The notes: generated by a model not told the origin, from the sequence alone. DNA of 64,000 nt from Adiantum capillus-veneris (GCA_014529385.2 CM043965.1:17061912-17125911); one strand, 5' to 3'. Shown: positions 20,718-33,117, counted from the first letter of the stretch. Program-made: numbers and translations.

Positions 20718-21318
20718 CACTTTCATGATTTTGGAAATTTGACCGTATCTCCAGGTTGTTGACAGTACAAGGAGTCCATATAAACTTTCCCCATCAAGTT
20801 TGGATAAGTGGAAGAGTTCCAAATAGCCCAGAGACCAAATCAGAGTCTGAAATAGTAGATTGATATCCAAACTGCCCAAAAAGAGTCCAAAATCTTCATG
20901 CATAGGCTCAGGAGACTCAGCAAGACATAAGGAGTCAGTGGAAATTGACTAGAGCCCAAACAGACCAGTGAATTTTGGAACTGTGAATAGACTAGTGCCT
21001 AGTACACCTTGAGAGGATCTCATAGGTACCCTAGTTGCTCAAAATAGACTCCAGAATCATAGTCAAACACTCCATGAAAAATTCAAGACCAACTGCACAA
21101 TTTTAGGTCCAAATTCTGTAATTTTTTGAAATTTTTTGTACAAATTTGTGTGTAAATTGCAGTGAGTACTCTTAAACGACCGAGAGGTAAAGTTTTTGTC
21201 AACTTGCCTAAAAACAGGTATGAGGAGCACTCAGACACCAAGGTGACAACACAGAAGACTGCTAACCGACCAATCAAGCAAGAGGTTTGGGTTGCAAGGC
21301 ACTTTTTCTTGTCAATTC

Positions 21319-24120
21319 ATGTATTTGCGGTCAGGAAAACTTTTGCCGAGAGTTCTCAAGACAGGAGGTGACCAAGCTAGTTTGGTATCGACGGAAGGGA
21401 GCGTAAATCAAGCAGGGATAGATTCCCTTGCACCAATCATAGAAGAAGGTAGCGACACCGATACTTCTTCGGAATGCTCACTTTACGAGATGGCCGACCC
21501 ACGCATAGGAGGTCACCTGCCAACCATAGCAGAAGTAGGTGGTACCTCAGCAAGCATGTACCAGACACAAATGCCTAGGTACACCACCATCTCTCTAGAA
21601 GGAACAAACGTGCACAGAGCCCTCATTTACGTCGATAATAGGGGACGCAAGTGTGTTTGCATTGAAGAGAAACCTGCTAGAGGTCTATAAAACGTTCAGG
21701 TTTATGACGATGGCGATAGGTATAGAGACAAGGAAGGTGGACACTATCTCATAGTCAGAGACCCTGAAAATTACAATCAGTACGGAGACAACATGGCAAG
21801 GGGAAAGATGGTTATGGAACGAGAGGACCAACCACCTCATGTAGACCTTCCCAAGGCCACGTTTATCTTTGAAAAGAGGGTAAAAAGGGTTATGACGGAC
21901 GAAAGTGAGGAAGGAATATACGAGCACGAAGAGGGGTGGACCAAGTCCTACTTTCGTTGCACAAAACCTCAGCTTAGAGAGTTGGGTATGGAGAAGGTCT
22001 TGTACCTCTTCTCCTACGAAACGTACCATGGAAGTGAACTTCTATATGCAGATAAGTATGGATGTGAGTATAAGCGCATGGATTTCAAAGAAATGGAAAA
22101 AATGCCGATCTACGGAGCATTTGGATTTTCTCCAGGAGCTAGACCCGGGCCAAGACCAACACCCAGCCATAGTGTCAATCCTTTTAGTGATGAAATGGAT
22201 ATCGTCACGAGTCAACTAGAGAGGACAAGAGTAGTAGAGTCGCCATGGCATACGATGCATGCACCTATAGAGCCTACAACAGACCCGCACTCATTAAGTT
22301 CTTGGTTGCACCGAGATGACGCACCAGGAAGGAGCCATATCAAAGGTGGACATACGGTCATGACAGGGCCATTGGAACCACCGCCACCGCCATCATATAG
22401 TTATCATGGTGAGAGTAGAGCTTTCATGATGGATAGAGCAACAATTGGTACGCCAGTGGTAGAAAGAGCCAGGGTTGAAAGAGTGCCAAGGCCAGAGAGA
22501 CCCATTGCTAGGCCAATAAGAGGTCAAGGGTTGGACGAAGAGATAGATCCGATCCGAGGGATAAGACCAAGAGCACCAATGAATAGGGTTGTGGATGGCC
22601 AGATGATGAGGGTCATCGATCATAGGAGAATTAGACCTTCTGAGGTCCAGAAGTGGGTCAAAAAGAAGTATTCAGGAGACAAGGATCCAAGGGATCACGT
22701 AGCGGCCTTCATACGAGTAATCCGTGCAAAGGAAGTCCTTGATTTTCCCACACAGTTTGTGGGATTCGGGTTGACGTTAGAAGACGACTTTGCTACTTGG
22801 TTTGATTCAGTCGAGAGGCGAGAGTTTGCGACGATTCAAGAAATGTTCGACGAATTCATAGAGGAATTCTCCCAATGGGGAATCGCCCACAATACTATCT
22901 TGAAAATTCACCAATTCAAACAAAAAGAAGGGGAAACGACGAGGAAAGCATCCTTGAGGCTAAAGCGATACGTGAAGTTCTGTCCAGACAATGAACTACC
23001 CACACAGTCAAGGCTAATGCTTATCTTTACACAAGGCCTCCAAAATGTGGATCTCCAGAAAGATTTGCATATGAAACGGTGTATTAGCTTGAACAAGCTA
23101 GTCAAAGAGGTCCTCTACTTGGTAGATCATTGTGTAGTATATGGTATTGGGGATCCCAGAGACGCTGACGACAATGCATCATCCCAAAATAGTGCCACAA
23201 AATCTGCGAAAACAACACCAAAAATGGAGACACTGATGAGCCAAGAAAAGATTATAGCGGAAGTGGTTAGAAGGATGCAACCACCTCCTAGACAACTGAA
23301 GCGATGCTACACATGTGGAGGTGATCATCTCACTCAGCATTGCCTGACGCTTCCTCAACAACCGTTGAGACCACCTAAGTGGTGCGCAGTGGAACAAAAG
23401 TGGACAAATCACACGACAGAGGAGTGCTATTATAACAAAGGGTACATGCGAGAGCGGCAGTATGCGCCTCCAGCCCCATTAGCACAAGCTCACGCGCCAC
23501 CACCGCCAAGATACACAGTAGGGAATCTGCCAAGACCCGTAGGAGTAGAGAGGCCACAGTCACTGTTAGGGCAACAACCTCCCTTACCAAGAACAAGGCC
23601 TATCGCAATACGATACGCGCCTACAATGGAGGAATCAGATGAGCAGGCATTAGTGCCTAGCCCAGCATACTATGAGGAACCTAGCGGTGGACACCATGGT
23701 TATCACGCCTCAAAAGAGTTTTTTACGCCAAAACCTTGGAGTTCGCCTAGTCCCGTAGTGCCATCTGAATTGAGTGCGACCAAAGAAGGTAGGTACCAAA
23801 TGGACGAACGCACATTGCTATTCATAGCAAATGGCGGAATCATGAGACCAAAACCTACTTATCCGCAGATTCCGATGCAAGGGGCATCACCGCCCGTAAG
23901 AGGACCTTGTTTTAAATGCAGTGGTGATCATTGGATGAAGGATTGTCCTCACAAGGAAATAGTAAGGATCAACGCCTATTGCACGGAATGTGGGGTCACT
24001 CATCTGATCATAGATTGCCCAAAACCCCCAGAACCTAGAGAGAAGGCCACCTTGAACGTCATAGAGGCTATTCCGTCTACAAGTGATCCGAGAACGAGAA
24101 AGCGATACCTGTCCAGGTGA
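21319..24120 (+). pseudogene. gypsy-2 Gag (one nonsense codon)
   Basis: Gag forms the cytoplasmic particle that packages element RNA. The likely start is the ATG at 21319 (MYLRSGK). A TAA at 21688-21690 interrupts the frame, which resumes at once and runs to a TGA at 24118-24120; with that codon read it has about 933 residues. The capsid-like core is at residues 435-600 (VQKWVKKKYSGDKDPRDHV, ATWFDSVE, FSQWGIAHNTI). Three zinc knuckles follow: CYTCGGDHLTQHC from residue 663, CFKCSGDHWMKDC near 864, and CTECGVTHLIIDC near 886. The first two have three rather than four residues before the histidine. Pol-like sequence (VQVITRAQAQK) continues in another frame at 24110. Confidence 0.88.
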
Positions 24121-25124
24121 TAACAAGAGCACAGGCTCAGAAGGTGGTAGAAGAAAAGAGTGACGAGTCTCCGAGAGAGGAAACACCTAGCCAAGGGTCG
24201 AAAAATCGAAGAAACACGTGGAAGGCTAGGAAGATTAGGATGAAGGCTAGGAGAGAACGTGAACAGAATTCCTTAGCCAAGGAACTTGAGTAAACGAAAG
24301 AGAAGCTCAAGAAACAAGAAGCAGATAGGACACCAAGGGTGGAAGAAATTCTTCCTACCCCAGCAGGACCAGTGGTGGTAGAAAAGCCAAAAAGCGCAAG
24401 CACAGGAGGATCTATTCTTGTAGAAAAGGTACACTCCTTACGCAGAATTGGAAAAGCAAAGGCTGGAAATGTGTCAAAAGATGGTAGAGACAGCCCAAGC
24501 CCTGCTAGAACCTTTAGTTGTACCCCCGAGAAGAGAGGTAGTCATCCCATCACCACCAATATCAGAAGAGGTAAGACCAGAAGAGCCTAGGGAAGAAGAG
24601 AGAAAAGAATCGGAGAAACCTAGGCATGAGAATAAAGAAACCAAAACGAGAGAAGAGCTAGAGGATCTTAGGATAGTCCTAACACCACCGCCGAATCATT
24701 TAGGAATTATCCTCCATACAAGCCCATAGTGGAAGATCAATGGCCAGAGGAGTTATGGAGAACAGTTAGAGACGCCAAGGATGGTAGCAACACATTACCT
24801 TCTGCTCCTATAGAGGAATTCGAGGCACGGTCACAAATAAACCTAGAAATGCAATCATGTTACGGAGATAGAGGTTCGGAGATATCCATAGAGAGTTGAC
24901 CACATTCGTTGAGGACTTTACCATCCTACATGGGTGAGTATGAGGTCAGTTCCCAGGTCAGGTTTGTGCCCTCTCATAGGAATCTAGCACCAAAAATCAT
25001 CGATTCAAAGGGGCTAGTCGATATCCTATCAACGTCAGTGACTTGCACCATCACATTGGCAGAATTATTAAAAATCCGACCAAGGATGTGGTCAAACGTA
25101 GGAGAATGCTAAGAAAAGTTCGGA
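24121..25124 (+). pseudogene. gypsy-2 gag-protease linker (broken frames)
   Basis: A charged linker rich in Lys, Glu, Arg and Pro, such as usually joins Gag to protease. In the frame of VQVITRAQAQK a TAG or TAA interrupts near 24290, and the rest shifts between frames (AKAGNVSK in one, RLEMCQKMVETAQALLEP in another). No catalytic motif is present. It is a degraded part of one polyprotein rather than a separate gene. Confidence 0.6.
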
Positions 25125-26030
25125 GTGATGGATCCAACCGGGAAGATCAGAGAAGGAATCCAGGAGATTGAGAAGCCATACGCAAACACGAAGCCGGTAC
25201 CTTTGAACAAGGTCGGCGATTATTGTGAAGGCGAAGAAGGAAACACCACGCTTCCGGTAGAATGCGAAGGTGTAACGACAATGGCGATCCTAGACAATGG
25301 AGCGGGAGTTTCCATAGCCACCAAGGAAGTGTGGAAGAAGTGGGGAAAACCTGCACTAAGGGTGACAAGGACAAAGCTGCAACTTGCAGACGGATACGTA
25401 GAAAGGCCCTTAGGACTTCTAGAAAAAGTGGTAGTTTCATCGTGCGGGATCGAATACGAGCATACGTTTGCAATTGTGGATTTCGGCAAGAAAAATAATT
25501 ATGAAATCATTCTAGGACGACCCTTCATGAGGCAATTGAAGATAGTCCAGGATTGGGGTTATAATTATCTTTACTTGCGCCACATGGAGACAACCACTAG
25601 AATTAACTTGAAAGACCACACCTATAGAGACGTAACGAGAACGTCGGTGGAGGATTTTGATTCGGCTACCGTAGCAGGATCGGAAATTCCTGCCTGGCTA
25701 GGACAACCAAAGGAGTTGTGGATATGTGGAGCTTCGCAATACAGAAGCCTAAAACGAGAGGAATGTATCTTGGAGAGGGCTATCGAAGATAAAGATTATA
25801 TCCCAGACCCTTTCCCAGAAGATGTGTTGGAACCTCTAGAATGGGAGCAGATTTTAGCCACTTTGGATGTGTGTGCCATCGAGGCCAAGCCAACGACAAA
25901 ATTTTGTGATGAGAAAGGCTTCGATTTGGTACCATACTATATGGTAAATGCGGTATTGGATTCCGAGGAAACCACTCCAAAAATCAGCCTTGAAGGCAAC
26001 ACAAATGAGAACAAGGAGAGAAGGAGGTAG
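25125..26030 (+). CDS. gypsy-2 first protease (retropepsin, DNGA)
   Basis: A retropepsin cuts the Gag-Pol polyprotein as a dimer. The frame of 301 residues has the active-site loop AILDNGAGVSIA at residues 54-65 (catalytic Asp57), the VRTKLQLADG-type middle and the flap region, then YEIILGRPFMRQLK near residue 130, equivalent to the common ILGRPFL. DNG in place of DTG or DSG is known in related plant Tat-group elements, so I do not read it as a lesion. The C-terminal 150 residues are acidic linker. The frame ends at a TAG (26028-26030); linker coding resumes after it and leads to the RT at 26222. Confidence 0.8.
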   Translation: MMDPTGKIREGIQEIEKPYANTKPVPLNKVGDYCEGEEGNTTLPVECEGVTTMAILDNGAGVSIATKEVWKKWGKPALRVTRTKLQLADGYVERPLGLLEKVVVSSCGIEYEHTFAIVDFGKKNNYEIILGRPFMRQLKIVQDWGYNYLYLRHMETTTRINLKDHTYRDVTRTSVEDFDSATVAGSEIPAWLGQPKELWICGASQYRSLKREECILERAIEDKDYIPDPFPEDVLEPLEWEQILATLDVCAIEAKPTTKFCDEKGFDLVPYYMVNAVLDSEETTPKISLEGNTNENKERRR

Positions 26031-26221
26031 AGGACAAATTCTACGACTCCTTAGAGCACCTAGACCCAAAAGAAGAGGAATACGACGAGTGCTCAGAAGG
26101 CCATAGTGACCAAGAAGAAACGGTAGCGGATGTCAGGTTTTAAGACTTTCCAAATCAAAAACCTCGACGCCAACGTCACTATAAAAGCAAAACGACGGCC
26201 AACCAACCAAGACCAAACCCC

Positions 26222-28735
26222 ATGCCTAAAATTCAGGGCAAAAGAGAGTTGTTATTGTTGGTCAACGCAATGGATTGTGCCAAGGAAAAAATAACGGGTA
26301 GATTCCTAGTCCACAAGGACGCGCCAACGCAAGAAACCGCCAGGAAACAACGAAAAAAAGCAAAAGAAGCAAGTAGGTTAGAGAATGGGAGCAGGAAATC
26401 CAACCAGCCAGAGGGGATTAGAGTAGGAGACCACCCATGGACCAAGGTTGAGAGGAGAAACAAGTACAGAGAGCTTAAGAAAACCTTGAGTGAAGTATGG
26501 ACAACGGAAATGGAGAGTGATGAGGACGAGAAGGATAACATTAGTGTACCTTCGCACTTCAAAAAGTACACCATACAGGATAGGAAGCTCGTAGTAGAAC
26601 AACCCATGAGAGAAAGGACAAAGGATAAGTCTTACGACGGGCCGGAGGACGCCAAGAAGATAGTCCTAGCAGAGGTAGGAGAGGATCCTAAGCCGGTCTA
26701 CATAGCCACATACCTAAGCTCTGAGGAAGAAGAACTTCTCATCAGTCTTCTCAAAGAATATGAGGATTTCTTCGCGTGGTCATACCAAGACCTCAAGGGA
26801 GTAGACCCTAGTGTCTTCCAACATACAATCCCCTTGAAGCCAGACGCAAAGCCAAGCAGACAACGTCCTTATACATATAACGATACGTTTGCCAAACGCA
26901 TCAAGGAAGAGATAGATAGACTTAAAGAAGTTGAGTTTATCTACGAGATAGAGCATACTGACTGGGTGTCACCTATCATGATCGTGCCCAAAAAGAACGG
27001 TAAATTGCGAGTATGTGTCAATCTCAAAAAGGTGAATGCAGCTACGATAAGAGATAACTATCCAATCACGGAACATCTCTTAGAAAGAGTAGCAGGCAAA
27101 CAGGCTTATTCCTTTCTGTATGAGTTCTCAGGCTACTATCAAATTGCGATCGCGCAAGAAGATCAGCAGAAGACGGAATTTGCCACAGTGTTTTGCATAT
27201 ACGCTTTCAGAGTAATGCTATTTGGCCTTACAAATGCCCCCACAACATTCCAAAGGCTTATGGCCCGCGCGTTCAAGGAATATTTACGCATATTCTTAGA
27301 GATCTATATGGATGACCTTTGCGTATATTCTCTTTTGAGAACGCAGCACATAGAACATCTAAGAAAGGTTTTCAAGAAGTGCAGGACTTACAGGATCTTC
27401 CTAAACCCAGAGAAATGTGTTTTCATGGTTAGACAAGGTAGAATCCTAGGGCACATAGTATTGGAAAATGACATATCGACTGATCTCGACAAGATCAAGG
27501 TCATTATTGAGTTGCCAAGGCCAAGAAACATGAAGGAGGTTCAGTCTTTTATGGGACACTGTGGATATTACCGGAGGATCATCTACTTATATGCAATTAT
27601 TGCACAGCCTCTTTATAGGTTGATCGTAGTATTCATATGGACCGACGAATGTGAAAAATCCTTCGCGAAACTCAAGGAAGCACTGATCTCAGAACCGGTT
27701 TTAAAAGCACCAGATTGGAACAAAATTTTTCATGTTCACATAGATACTTCGGCATATGCCATTGGGTGTGTTTTGGCACAACCTGGTGAAGGAACAATGG
27801 ATTTTCCAATCTACTATGCAAGCTGGCAGTTGAATTGTGCCGAGAAAAACTACACCACCACGGAGAGAGAGGGATTAGACATGATATATGCAGTGAAGAA
27901 ATTCAGGCATTATCTTTTGGCCAACAAGTTTGTGTTCTTCACGGACCATAAAGCCCTTCTCTACCTAGTAAACAAGCCATGCAATACGGGACGCATAGTA
28001 AGATGGTTTATAGTACTGCTAGAATTTGACTTCACAGTCGTGGTAAAGAAAGGAAAAACCCATCTATGGGCCGACCATCTTTCTAGGATAACCAACGGAG
28101 AAGCACAAATAGGGGTTGATGATGACATGCCTGACGCATATCTTTTTAACATTGAAATGATCCCTAAATGGTCACAAACGATCGTAACTCTTTTGAGTTA
28201 TGGAGGTATCTTTGATAGAACAAACCTCGTCTACAAGCAACAAAATATTGAGCAAGCCAAAAATTTCCAAATCATTGCCGGACGCATGTATCAATATGGT
28301 TCAGATAAGATCCTACGCTTCTATATAAGTCCTGAGGAGTATGACACTTACCTTCAAGAGGCCAATGAGCAGGACTTCGGATTTCATTGCTTGAAAGAAA
28401 AGACCTACCAACGGTTGCAAAGACTTGGAGTGTATTGGCCTTGCATGCGCAGTGAAGTGCACGAATACGTTAGCAAGTGCACAACTTGTCAAGCCAAACC
28501 ACCAGTGGAACACGCCACATTATTCCAAGTAAACATAGCTCCCCAATGGAGCCAGTCCATGGTAGATTACCTCACCACATGTACGCTACCAGAGAATATT
28601 TCCGAGGCTAGACAGAGATCTATAGAGCTAGAGGCCAGAGACTACACTTTTATTAAAAGACAGCTCTATAAGCGAGGAAAAGATGAGCCCAACTCAGGTT
28701 GTCTACGACAGAAAACAAATATTTGTCAATTCTAG
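26222..28735 (+). pseudogene. gypsy-2 reverse transcriptase, RNase H and first integrase zinc module
   Basis: Open for 837 residues. RT spans about 165-470: WVSPIMIVPKKNGKLRVC, motif A and motif C IYMDDLCVY (Asp364-Asp365). Motif A reads SFLYEFSGYYQI, so the catalytic Asp (usual SFLDGFSGY) has become Tyr300; this RT should be dead. RNase H follows with VHIDTSAYAIG (Asp508), an ERE segment and FFTDHKALLYLV, apparently intact. An integrase zinc module at about 648-760 has lost its first His (EANEQDFGFHC, then CTTC). A second copy of this module starts near 28541. The frame slips near 28685, after KRGKDE, where the second module continues in another frame. Confidence 0.9.
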
Positions 28736-29305
28736 AGCAAGCACACGGAGGTGTATCAGGAGGCCATTTTTCGGGCGACAAGATAGCTAAAATTTTCTTA
28801 ACCGTAGGAATCTGGTGGCCTACATTATACATGGACGTTGAGCAGTATGTTAAGCACTGTGATGACTGCCAAAGGACCAAAGTACCACTTAAAAGAGATG
28901 AGATGCCTTTACGGCCAATGATGGGTGCACGCGCTTTTGCCAAATGGGGAATTGATTTTGTTGGACCTATTGCACCCCTGGCTTATCGTATGCATGGCCA
29001 ATATATCATTGTGGCCATGGATTATCTCACTAAATGGGTAGAAGCGAAGTCTACATAAAAAGCCGACGCTAGAACCACGACACAATTTCTTTATGAAAAC
29101 GTCTTTGTTACGTATGGCCTACCTATTGAAATTGTTAGTGACAGGGGAACGCACTTCATCAATGAGGTCATTGAATGTCTCCTAGGAGAATTCATGATCA
29201 TTCATAGGAAATCAGCCCCTTATCACCCACAAGCAAATGGGCAGGCCGAGGCCACAAACAAAACGATGTGCATGGTTCTCACCAAGATTGTTGCAAGTCA
29301 AGAAC
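28686..29305 (+). pseudogene. gypsy-2 integrase: second zinc module and catalytic core
   Basis: The integrase joins element DNA ends to host DNA. The module is canonical: QAHGGVSGGHFSG with both His, then CDDCQRTK. The core has WGIDFVGP (first Asp), IVSDRGTHF (second Asp) and HPQANGQAEATNK (Glu). A TAA at 29056-29058 follows WVEAKST, and the frame slips again near 29305 before the C-terminal part. All catalytic residues are present, so only the frame lesions disable it. It lies directly behind the decayed first zinc module. Confidence 0.9.
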
Positions 29306-31083
29306 GGATTGGGAGCAGAAACTACATTCCGCAGTTTGGGCATACAGAGTGGCTTACAAAACATCACTAGGCACGCCACCCTATAACATGGTGTTTGGAC
29401 TTAATGCCATATTGCCCATAGAATTTTTAATCCCAACCCTGCGAGTAGAAAAAGACCTTGAGTGGACAGGGCATGAGTTGTCTTCTAGAATAGATGACTT
29501 AGAAAAGTTGGACGAGCTTCGCCTTAAGGCAGTAGCCTCCATTTATGCTAGCAAAAGAAGACAAAAGGAACTCTTTGACAAGCATGTGCGGGCTAAAGAG
29601 TTCAAAACAGGTGATTACATGTTGGTTTACACCCTTAAACAACATGCCAAGAAATTGAAAAGGCGAGGGATGGGACCCTTTGTGATTAAGCATCTATCAC
29701 CAAGTGGCACCATCAAACTTGTAACATTAGAGGGAGAGGAGATGCCTTATTGGATTAGTGGTTGCAGGTTAAAGAAGTATCATATGCCACTAACCCAAGA
29801 CATGCTCCACAAAATTCACTACGAGAAAAGACAGGCCAAGGAGAAAGCGAGAGAGGTACAAGAAGCAAAAGATGAGGCACATGAAAGAATTGCCAGAAGA
29901 ACGCTTCTACGCCAACAACGATTACCAGGAGGACTCCTACGGATCAACCAGGTAACAATCGAGGAACTGGATGAAGAAAGAGTGGATCCCGTGATCCAAG
30001 TACAAGTTGGGAACAATCAGGTCACCAAAAGGGCACTAGTGGACTCAGGAGCTCAAGGAAACCTAATTTCCCAGAGCTTGTACAAACAATTGGCCCACAC
30101 CGATCTTCAAAAGACCAACCAAAAAATGAAGGGTTATACAGGGCACATGACACAAGCCATCGGCTATGTCTTGTTACCAATTCAAATAGCAGAACAGGTC
30201 TACCCTCACAAATTTTACGTGGTCAAAGATACGGACACCACATACCCCATGTTGCTAGGACAGACATGGCAAGGGACATACAACGAACAGATTGATTGGC
30301 TTCAAAACGCAGTTCACATTCAAGACCAAGACATCAAGCAGACGGTCAAGTTCGCCAATCAACACAAAATGCCACAAGCACCAAAGCCAAGCAACATGGA
30401 CAAAGGAAAACAGCCTCTGACAACCACCAAAATAGTACCCAGGCCTACCATAAAAGAAACAACCATGGCGCAGAGTTACAATTATAACCAAAGCACAAGA
30501 AAAGTGTGGCTCCCTACAAGCCAACTTACCAATGGAAAAATCAGGCTACCCAAGCAGAAGCAAACCTCTACCTCAAAACCAAGGGTAATTCAACCAAAAT
30601 ACCCTCGATCACCTAAAAAGAAAACCACACAACATCCACCAAGGACATACCAAGCCCCACAACAGCAAAAATGGGTCCCCAAGGAATCTATACATCAACA
30701 CCAAGGCTACAGGTACATTTGGATCCCAAAATGGCAGCAAAACAAGACACCACAGCCTTGTAGCTCGGTACCTATCACATGGAAGTATCCACAACCACAA
30801 GAACGGCCCACCCCGGCCAAGTACATCTGGATACCAAAGAAGTTGGCACGAGACTTACACCAACACCAGATACGTTTGGATTCCAAAATCCAAAGAAATG
30901 CCAACTTCGCCACCAAAAATAACGCCACCACCTCCAACAACCACACAAGTTTGGCGCCCCAAGCCAAGAATCACGCCATCAAGTGTTGACGACACATACT
31001 TTCTACTACTAATCACGGAAAAGGCAAGACGGTTTCAGTTGAAATTACATGGTCCACGGTCGTTTAATCTACCGTCGCGATGA
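29268..31083 (+). pseudogene. gypsy-2 integrase C-terminus fused to a second retropepsin-like domain and W-x-P-K repeats
   Basis: One frame of 573 residues (29268-30989; first residues may not be the native start). Residues 15-185 are the integrase C-terminal region (WAYRVAYKTSLGTPPYNMVF, then FKTGDYMLVY and a GPFVIKHLSPSGTIKLV fold). A Lys/Glu-rich helix follows. Residues 240-335 look like a retropepsin: RALVDSGAQGNLIS with Asp259-Ser-Gly, a middle KGYTGHMTQAIGYVLLPI, and YPMLLGQTW. After this come Q/P/K-rich linkers with repeated aromatic motifs (KVWLP, KWVPK, YIWIPKWQ, YIWIPKK). Near 30855 the frame shifts and YVWIPKSK and VWRPK follow to a TGA at 31081-31083. A protease after integrase, beside a normal one before RT, is unusual. 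Confidence 0.8.
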
Positions 31084-32262
31084 CTTGAAAGCAACAAACC
31101 TCGCCAACAAATGCCCGTAAGCATATAAACTTGCGACCTCCATCTTGCATAGCATAATTTTTCCCATGCATATTCCGCAAAAGCATGCATAGGGCCCCAT
31201 TGCAAGGCCTTGCATTAAGGCACGTGTTAAACACCCATGCACTGCACCATCAACTTCCAGTCGTCCGGGAGGACTCATACTAGGAAGGGGGGAGGCATTG
31301 AGGGATTACTTATGAGCAGGCATCGGTTTCACATGGTTTGACAACTTGATTTTCATTTTATTGTGATTTTCTTATGATTAACTGTTAAAAGAGTGATGCC
31401 CGACTAAGCTTCAAGAAGGGATTCAGGTCACAACAGGACCATATACCCCTATCCTTATGTAAATATCATCAATACTTATGTTTTCTTGTATAAAGTGATG
31501 AAAAATGCTAACAACAGGCCAGTAGTGACCCTAAAATGGCTGTACATAGCCGCGAACGTGATCTTCTAGGGATAAAGCACCTTCCCTAATTTTTGGTTTT
31601 TTTCAGTCTAATTTTGGATTTTTTAAGTACCTTTTTGTATTTTCTTCGGAAATTAGCCAAAAAAATAAAAAATAGCAACAAAGATTCTGGAAGCAAACAC
31701 CGAAATGCCAAAGGTGGATCTAATCCCAGAAAAAGTTTGGAAGCATTCAAAGAACGTCAATTTTTGGCCTTAAAGAAACGGCGGCAGTTTCGACCATTTT
31801 GCCATATCTTGGGCCTCGATTGTCCAAACAAAGAAATTAACGACACATAGGGAGTGTAAGATGTGTTTTGGGAGCAATGGTAACAAAAAATGTAATGGGT
31901 TTCCGGAAGCACTAGGCACATATACTAACTTAGGGGGAATTTTCTAGTCATTTCTACTTGGACGAGTTTGGAGAGAGCTAGAGCCCCCGAGTTGACGAGT
32001 CTTCTGCGCTTCCATACAACCTGCACATCCATCCCCCAGCTACGAGACATGAGCGGTGAGTTCAGCATGTGTTAATGATCAGTTGGAAATGAACTAACCA
32101 CTAATACGTTTACCAGAAACAAAGAACGAGACGTAGGCACCACACATAGAAACCTCACCATAAAACACAGTAGGAATGACCAAATGTAGCATAGATATGC
32201 TTAAAAGGACCCCAGCAGGACAGCGAACAAGGGGATGTGGCCCACAGTCAAAAACCACCCCT

Positions 32263-32288
32263 GTGGCAGCAACCGCGGTTGCTGCCAC
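32263..32288. repeat. Perfect 26-bp palindrome
   Basis: GTGGCAGCAACCG followed by its exact complement, centred on CCGCGG. Confidence 0.95.
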
Positions 32289-32536
32289 CTGCCTCAGAAT
32301 TGCACCAAAAGCATGCACAGGGTCCCCTACATGTACAGGAAGACAAGGCAATCACCCAAAGAAAATTTGGACTCCAAAATCTTGTCCAAAGCAAAGATTT
32401 TATGAAGTGGCTATGAAATTGCAAAAAATGGTCTTACAGGTGGACAAGATGTCCAATTGATGCATGCATAGGCCCAACAGGTAGCCCAAGATATGGAGAA
32501 CCCACATATATGCTCAAATGTCAAAAAAGCCTCAGG

Positions 32537-32560
32537 TGGCAGCAACCATGGTTGCTGCCA
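32537..32560. repeat. Perfect 24-bp palindrome, variant centre
   Basis: TGGCAGCAACCA followed by its exact complement. The centre is CCATGG rather than CCGCGG, so a change on one arm is matched on the other. Confidence 0.95.
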
Positions 32561-33117
32561 ATATGCTCAAATTGACCAAAACAGGATACCCACACCTAGG
32601 CCATGGAAAATGGAGTCTAGGGGTGCCTTCCAGCAAGAAAAATGGATTTACTAAGTCTCCCTAACACAAGTTTGCAGGTACAAGTTCTGAAACAAAAAAT
32701 TGGTATCAAAAGGGTCAAAAATTGCGTGAAAGCCGCAAATTTTGGGACCACTAGCTCAACAAAACCATTTAGAACCCAAAAATCAATCCACATAGAGCAA
32801 AAATATCCAGAACTTCAAATGGCCATAGGATTAGCGTTTTCAGAGCGTTTTTCCTGAAAACAAGCCTAACGGCAAGGTCATAGGGGCAAAATCAAGGATG
32901 AGCACTCCCTTAGCTCAAGAATGTTGCTAGGAAGCCACAGGGAAGATTCCAGTCCAATGCCAAAACCATAACTAGGACTTCCTTCAGAAACCCAACTCCC
33001 GGCATCAGTAAAATTGAAGTATAGGGCAAGATATGAAGTCAAAGGATGCATGCATAGCATGGCTAGACTCTACAGGTGAAGGGGAACCAGACAAGACCAA
33101 GTTTGGCCAAAACTAAC

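Larger units (their letters stand above)
19571..21318 (+). other. Long leader of gypsy-2 before gag
   Basis: 1.75 kb without a convincing gene. It contains a perfect 136-bp tandem duplication and two GGCAnnAACC-type palindromes. Text-like similarity to the 31.1-33.6 kb spacer (AACCGCGGTTGCTGCCAC, gapped AAATTTTGG runs) suggests that the two non-coding regions share an origin or function. A TTGCAG|TGAGTACTC near 21160 could be a splice acceptor of a leader intron. Confidence 0.6.

Noticed and set aside
25290-25300. DNG in the gypsy-2 first protease as an inactivating mutation
   Set aside because: Non-canonical D-x-G loops occur in intact relatives, and gypsy-3/4 here have DGG; treated as lineage variation.
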